Below are positions 5,523 to 7,202 of a stretch of 7,202 nucleotides of DNA, in pieces. The notes under the pieces were generated by a model. It made no database searches, was not told the DNA's origin, and was given only the letters and a program-made list of their open reading frames with translations. This DNA comes from UMGS1071 sp045638545 (GTDB lineage: Bacteria > Bacillota > Clostridia > Oscillospirales > Acutalibacteraceae), in assembly GCA_045638545.1 (NCBI GenBank), contig JAZUBL010000021.1:1-7202 (forward strand). The letters run 5' to 3'. The translations under genes were made by a program, and so were the position numbers. Position 1 is the stretch's first letter; the number at the start of each line of letters is the position of its first letter.

Positions 5523-6657
5523 AACAACAACGTTGGGCAAGATTTTTCATCTGCAGATGGGGAAGACACCATCCCGTGCAAATGCAGCATACTGGAATGG
5601 CAGCTATCCATGGATTTCTGTCGCAGATCTCGGAAAATATGAGAAATATACAGAGGATACAAAAGAAAAAATTACTGCAAAAGCCATTTCTGAGAGCAAA
5701 ATCTATGTTGTTCCAAAAAACACGGTGATTATGAGCTTTAAGCTGACAATTGGAAAAACAGCAATTACCTCTGAAGACATTTATACAAACGAAGCTGTGA
5801 TGGCTTTTCTTCCAACAGGCAAATATGAAGTATCTAATGACTACTTCTATCACTTATTCAAAAACAGAGACTGGACTGCAGAAACCAAGCGTGCTGTTTT
5901 AGGCGCTACATTAAATAAATCTGTTTTATCAAACATTAAAATTACACTTCCAACGCTTGATGAGCAAATAAAAATTGCTGCTAAACTGGACAAAATAGAT
6001 TCACTGCTTGCATCGCATCGGGAATTCATTGAACAACTCCAGCTATACATGGAAGCTGAATTTGCAGAGCAGTTTGGACAGGGAAATCATAAGCAGCTTC
6101 CGCTGAATGCAATCTGCAGCTTTATTGACTACCGCGGCAGGACGCCGGAAAAATCTGAAACAGGTATTCCGCTCATCACTGCAAAAAATGTACGGCCGCA
6201 TGAATTCTCATCAGCTCCTCACATGTTCGTTCCCAGTGAAAATTACGACGCGATTATGTCTCGTGGAATACCGTGTGTAAATGATATTATGTTCACCACA
6301 GAGGCGCCTCTGGGCAACGTGTGCCGCATTCCAGCAAATCTGGAACAGTTTTGTATTGGTCAGCGAATTGTTGCCATACAGCCGGACACAGAGCGGATTC
6401 TGCCAGAATATCTGGAATATGCGCTGACAGCTGCAGACTTTAAAGAGCAGTTATTTCAAAAAGCATCCGGCAGCACCGTCCGGGGCATTCGCAGAAAATT
6501 ATTGGAACAACTTACAATTGCTGTTCCGCCAATTGATCAGCAAAAGCGTTTTTCTGGGATTGTTATGCATACAGAGCGGCTGAAAATATCTGCTAAAAAT
6601 GCAATTTCACAGTTGGAAACATTAAAAAAATCACTGGTTCAGCTGTATTTTGAATAG
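5515..6657 (+). CDS. hsdS: Type I restriction-modification specificity subunit
   Basis: HsdS reads the bipartite DNA target and holds two HsdM subunits. The 380-residue protein has the normal two-part layout: a first target recognition domain (about 1-148, with the typical GKTPSRANAAYWNG at 16-29 and PWISVADLG at 32-40), a helical conserved spacer (about 148-190, LPTLDEQIKIAAKLDKIDSL), a second recognition domain (about 194-337, with YRGRTPEKSETGIPLITAKN at 206-225) and a second helical spacer (about 337-380, VPPIDQQKRFSGIV then ISQLETLKKSLVQLYF). The two halves end in similar blocks (L/V-P-x-x-D-Q/E-Q), the usual internal duplication. It is complete, so a methylation-competent complex with the upstream HsdM is expected. 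I see no neighbouring partial hsdS or recombinase that would suggest shuffling. The target sequence cannot be read from the protein. Confidence 0.94.
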   Translation: MNKTTTLGKIFHLQMGKTPSRANAAYWNGSYPWISVADLGKYEKYTEDTKEKITAKAISESKIYVVPKNTVIMSFKLTIGKTAITSEDIYTNEAVMAFLPTGKYEVSNDYFYHLFKNRDWTAETKRAVLGATLNKSVLSNIKITLPTLDEQIKIAAKLDKIDSLLASHREFIEQLQLYMEAEFAEQFGQGNHKQLPLNAICSFIDYRGRTPEKSETGIPLITAKNVRPHEFSSAPHMFVPSENYDAIMSRGIPCVNDIMFTTEAPLGNVCRIPANLEQFCIGQRIVAIQPDTERILPEYLEYALTAADFKEQLFQKASGSTVRGIRRKLLEQLTIAVPPIDQQKRFSGIVMHTERLKISAKNAISQLETLKKSLVQLYFE

Positions 6658-6668
6658 AAAACATACAA

Positions 6669-6692
6669 AAACATAGGAATATTCCGATGTTT
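6669..6692. repeat. Palindrome just after hsdS
   Basis: AAACATAGGAAT and ATTCCGATGTTT form a 24-bp palindrome with 11 of 12 pairs matching, starting 11 bases after the hsdS stop. It could serve as a weak terminator, but what follows is GGGCTTATTTTC rather than a plain T tract. It could equally be a binding site for a dimeric protein. Confidence 0.45.
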
Positions 6693-6704
6693 GGGCTTAT
6701 TTTC

Positions 6705-6740
6705 AGTGGATAATTATGCATAAGTGCGAATTTATGCATA
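6705..6740 (+). promoter_or_regulatory. Tandem 18-bp repeat, ARG-box-like
   Basis: AGTGGATAATTATGCATA (6705-6722) is followed directly by AGTGCGAATTTATGCATA (6723-6740); 14 of 18 positions agree. The first unit is itself a near palindrome, TGGATAATTATGCA, close to the ArgR/AhrC box pattern TGAAT-WWWW-ATTCA. The pair also makes a perfect 12-bp inverted repeat, AATTATGCATAA (6712-6723) and TTATGCATAATT (6732-6743). It lies about 22 bases ahead of the -35 of the binding-protein gene. A regulatory site is likely; ArgR is an inference. Confidence 0.5.
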
Positions 6741-6764
6741 ATTCGAACAAATTAAAAAATATCC

Positions 6765-6793
6765 TTGAAAAATTATGAAAATTGTATTAAAAT
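6765..6793 (+). promoter_or_regulatory. Promoter of the substrate-binding protein gene
   Basis: TTGAAA (6765-6770) and TAAAAT (6788-6793) each match the consensus at 5 of 6 positions, with an ideal 17-base spacer. Transcription would start near 6800, leaving a leader of about 60 bases before the ATG at 6863. Confidence 0.75.
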
Positions 6794-6862
6794 TAATATG
6801 TTACAAAGTAGTAATTTCTTAATGCAATAAACGATTGATCGTGAATGAAAGGAAGATTCATT

Positions 6863-7202
6863 ATGAAAATGAAAAAAGTTGCTGCTATTGCAGCTGCAGG
6901 CGTTCTCGCAGGCGCAATGTCCCTCACAGCACTGGCAGGCTGCGGCGGTTCCGAGCCAGCTACAACTCCAGACACAACTGAACCAACCACACCAGCGATC
7001 TCCACAGCTGAAGACCTGGTAGGCAAGAGAATCGGCGTTCAGACAGGTACAACAGGTATGTTCCTGGCTGGTGACATCGAAGGCGCAACAGTTGACAAGT
7101 ACAACAAGGGCGTTGACGCTGTTATGGCTCTGAAGCAGGGTAAGTGCGATGCAGTTATGATCGACAAGGAGCCTGCAAAGGTATTCGTTGCTCAGAACGA
7201 TG
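6863..7202 (+). CDS. Lipoprotein substrate-binding protein of an amino-acid-type ABC transporter, 5' part
   Basis: The first 113 codons are visible; the gene runs off the right edge. The start has AAAGGAAG 7 bases upstream. The product begins with a classical lipoprotein signal ending LAGC (Cys27), then a Thr/Pro-rich linker (about 30-45), then ISTAEDLVGKRIGVQTGTTG (46-65) and GVDAVMALKQGKCDAVMIDK (83-102). These last blocks match family 3 solute-binding proteins at the crossing from lobe 1 to lobe 2. It would be anchored outside the membrane and hand a small solute, probably an amino acid, to a permease. Oddly, the first lobe that normally precedes this segment (about 80-90 residues with a GKLVVG start) is absent. 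Codon bias is strong, like that of guaA, which suggests high expression. Substrate is unknown; the permease genes would lie beyond the window. Confidence 0.85.
   Translation, partial: MKMKKVAAIAAAGVLAGAMSLTALAGCGGSEPATTPDTTEPTTPAISTAEDLVGKRIGVQTGTTGMFLAGDIEGATVDKYNKGVDAVMALKQGKCDAVMIDKEPAKVFVAQND

Noticed and set aside
5515..6657. Phase-variable hsdS by inversion
   Set aside because: No second or partial hsdS, no long inverted repeats and no recombinase gene are present in the window.
6712..6743. The 12-bp inverted repeat as an intrinsic terminator
   Set aside because: The stem is almost all A and T and no T tract follows on the plus strand; the tandem 18-bp organisation fits a protein-binding site better.
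6793..7026. Minus-strand open frame opposite the binding-protein start
   Set aside because: It is Ala/Val-rich antisense to a lipoprotein signal, with no start signals of its own.

Overview
The window looks like ordinary chromosome from a low-to-moderate GC Gram-positive anaerobe, most likely a gut Clostridia (Oscillospiraceae/Ruminococcaceae-like) bacterium. The reasons are AGGA-type ribosome binding sites, strong TTGNNN/TATAAT promoters, intrinsic terminators with long T tracts, lipoprotein boxes, a PdaA-type peptidoglycan deacetylase and a CofE-like protein of a kind I associate with such genomes. The genus is inferred, not proven.

Layout. 1-369: the 3' end of guaA (GMP synthase, dimerisation domain). 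370-483: a gap with nested inverted repeats. 484-1683: a CofE-family (F420-0:gamma-glutamyl ligase-like) gene, closed by an intrinsic terminator and by a second hairpin shared with the converging gene. 1794-2729 (minus strand): a cysteine synthase-family PLP enzyme with an unusual substrate loop and a palindrome just after its promoter. 2730-2985: a divergent promoter region. 2986-4020: a lipoprotein PdaA-like polysaccharide deacetylase with a long Ser/Glu/Lys linker and its own terminator. 4131-6657: a two-gene hsdM-hsdS operon (type I DNA methyltransferase and specificity subunit) with its own extended -10 promoter and no hsdR in view. 6658-6862: a regulatory gap with a palindrome, a contiguous tandem 18-bp repeat resembling ARG boxes, and a strong promoter. 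6863-7202: the 5' part of a lipoprotein substrate-binding protein for an amino-acid-type ABC transporter, cut by the window edge.

The genes do not form one pathway. Housekeeping metabolism (GMP synthesis, cysteine synthesis), cell-wall modification, DNA modification and nutrient uptake sit side by side, mostly as separate transcription units. hsdM and hsdS are the only clear translationally coupled pair. The points most worth a second look are the CofE homologue with no F420 context, the hsdMS pair without a restriction subunit, the substituted substrate loop of the cysteine synthase homologue, the apparently missing first lobe of the binding protein, and the tandem boxes in front of it. I saw no tRNA, rRNA, CRISPR array, transposon or phage gene, and no gene-free stretch longer than 300 bases.
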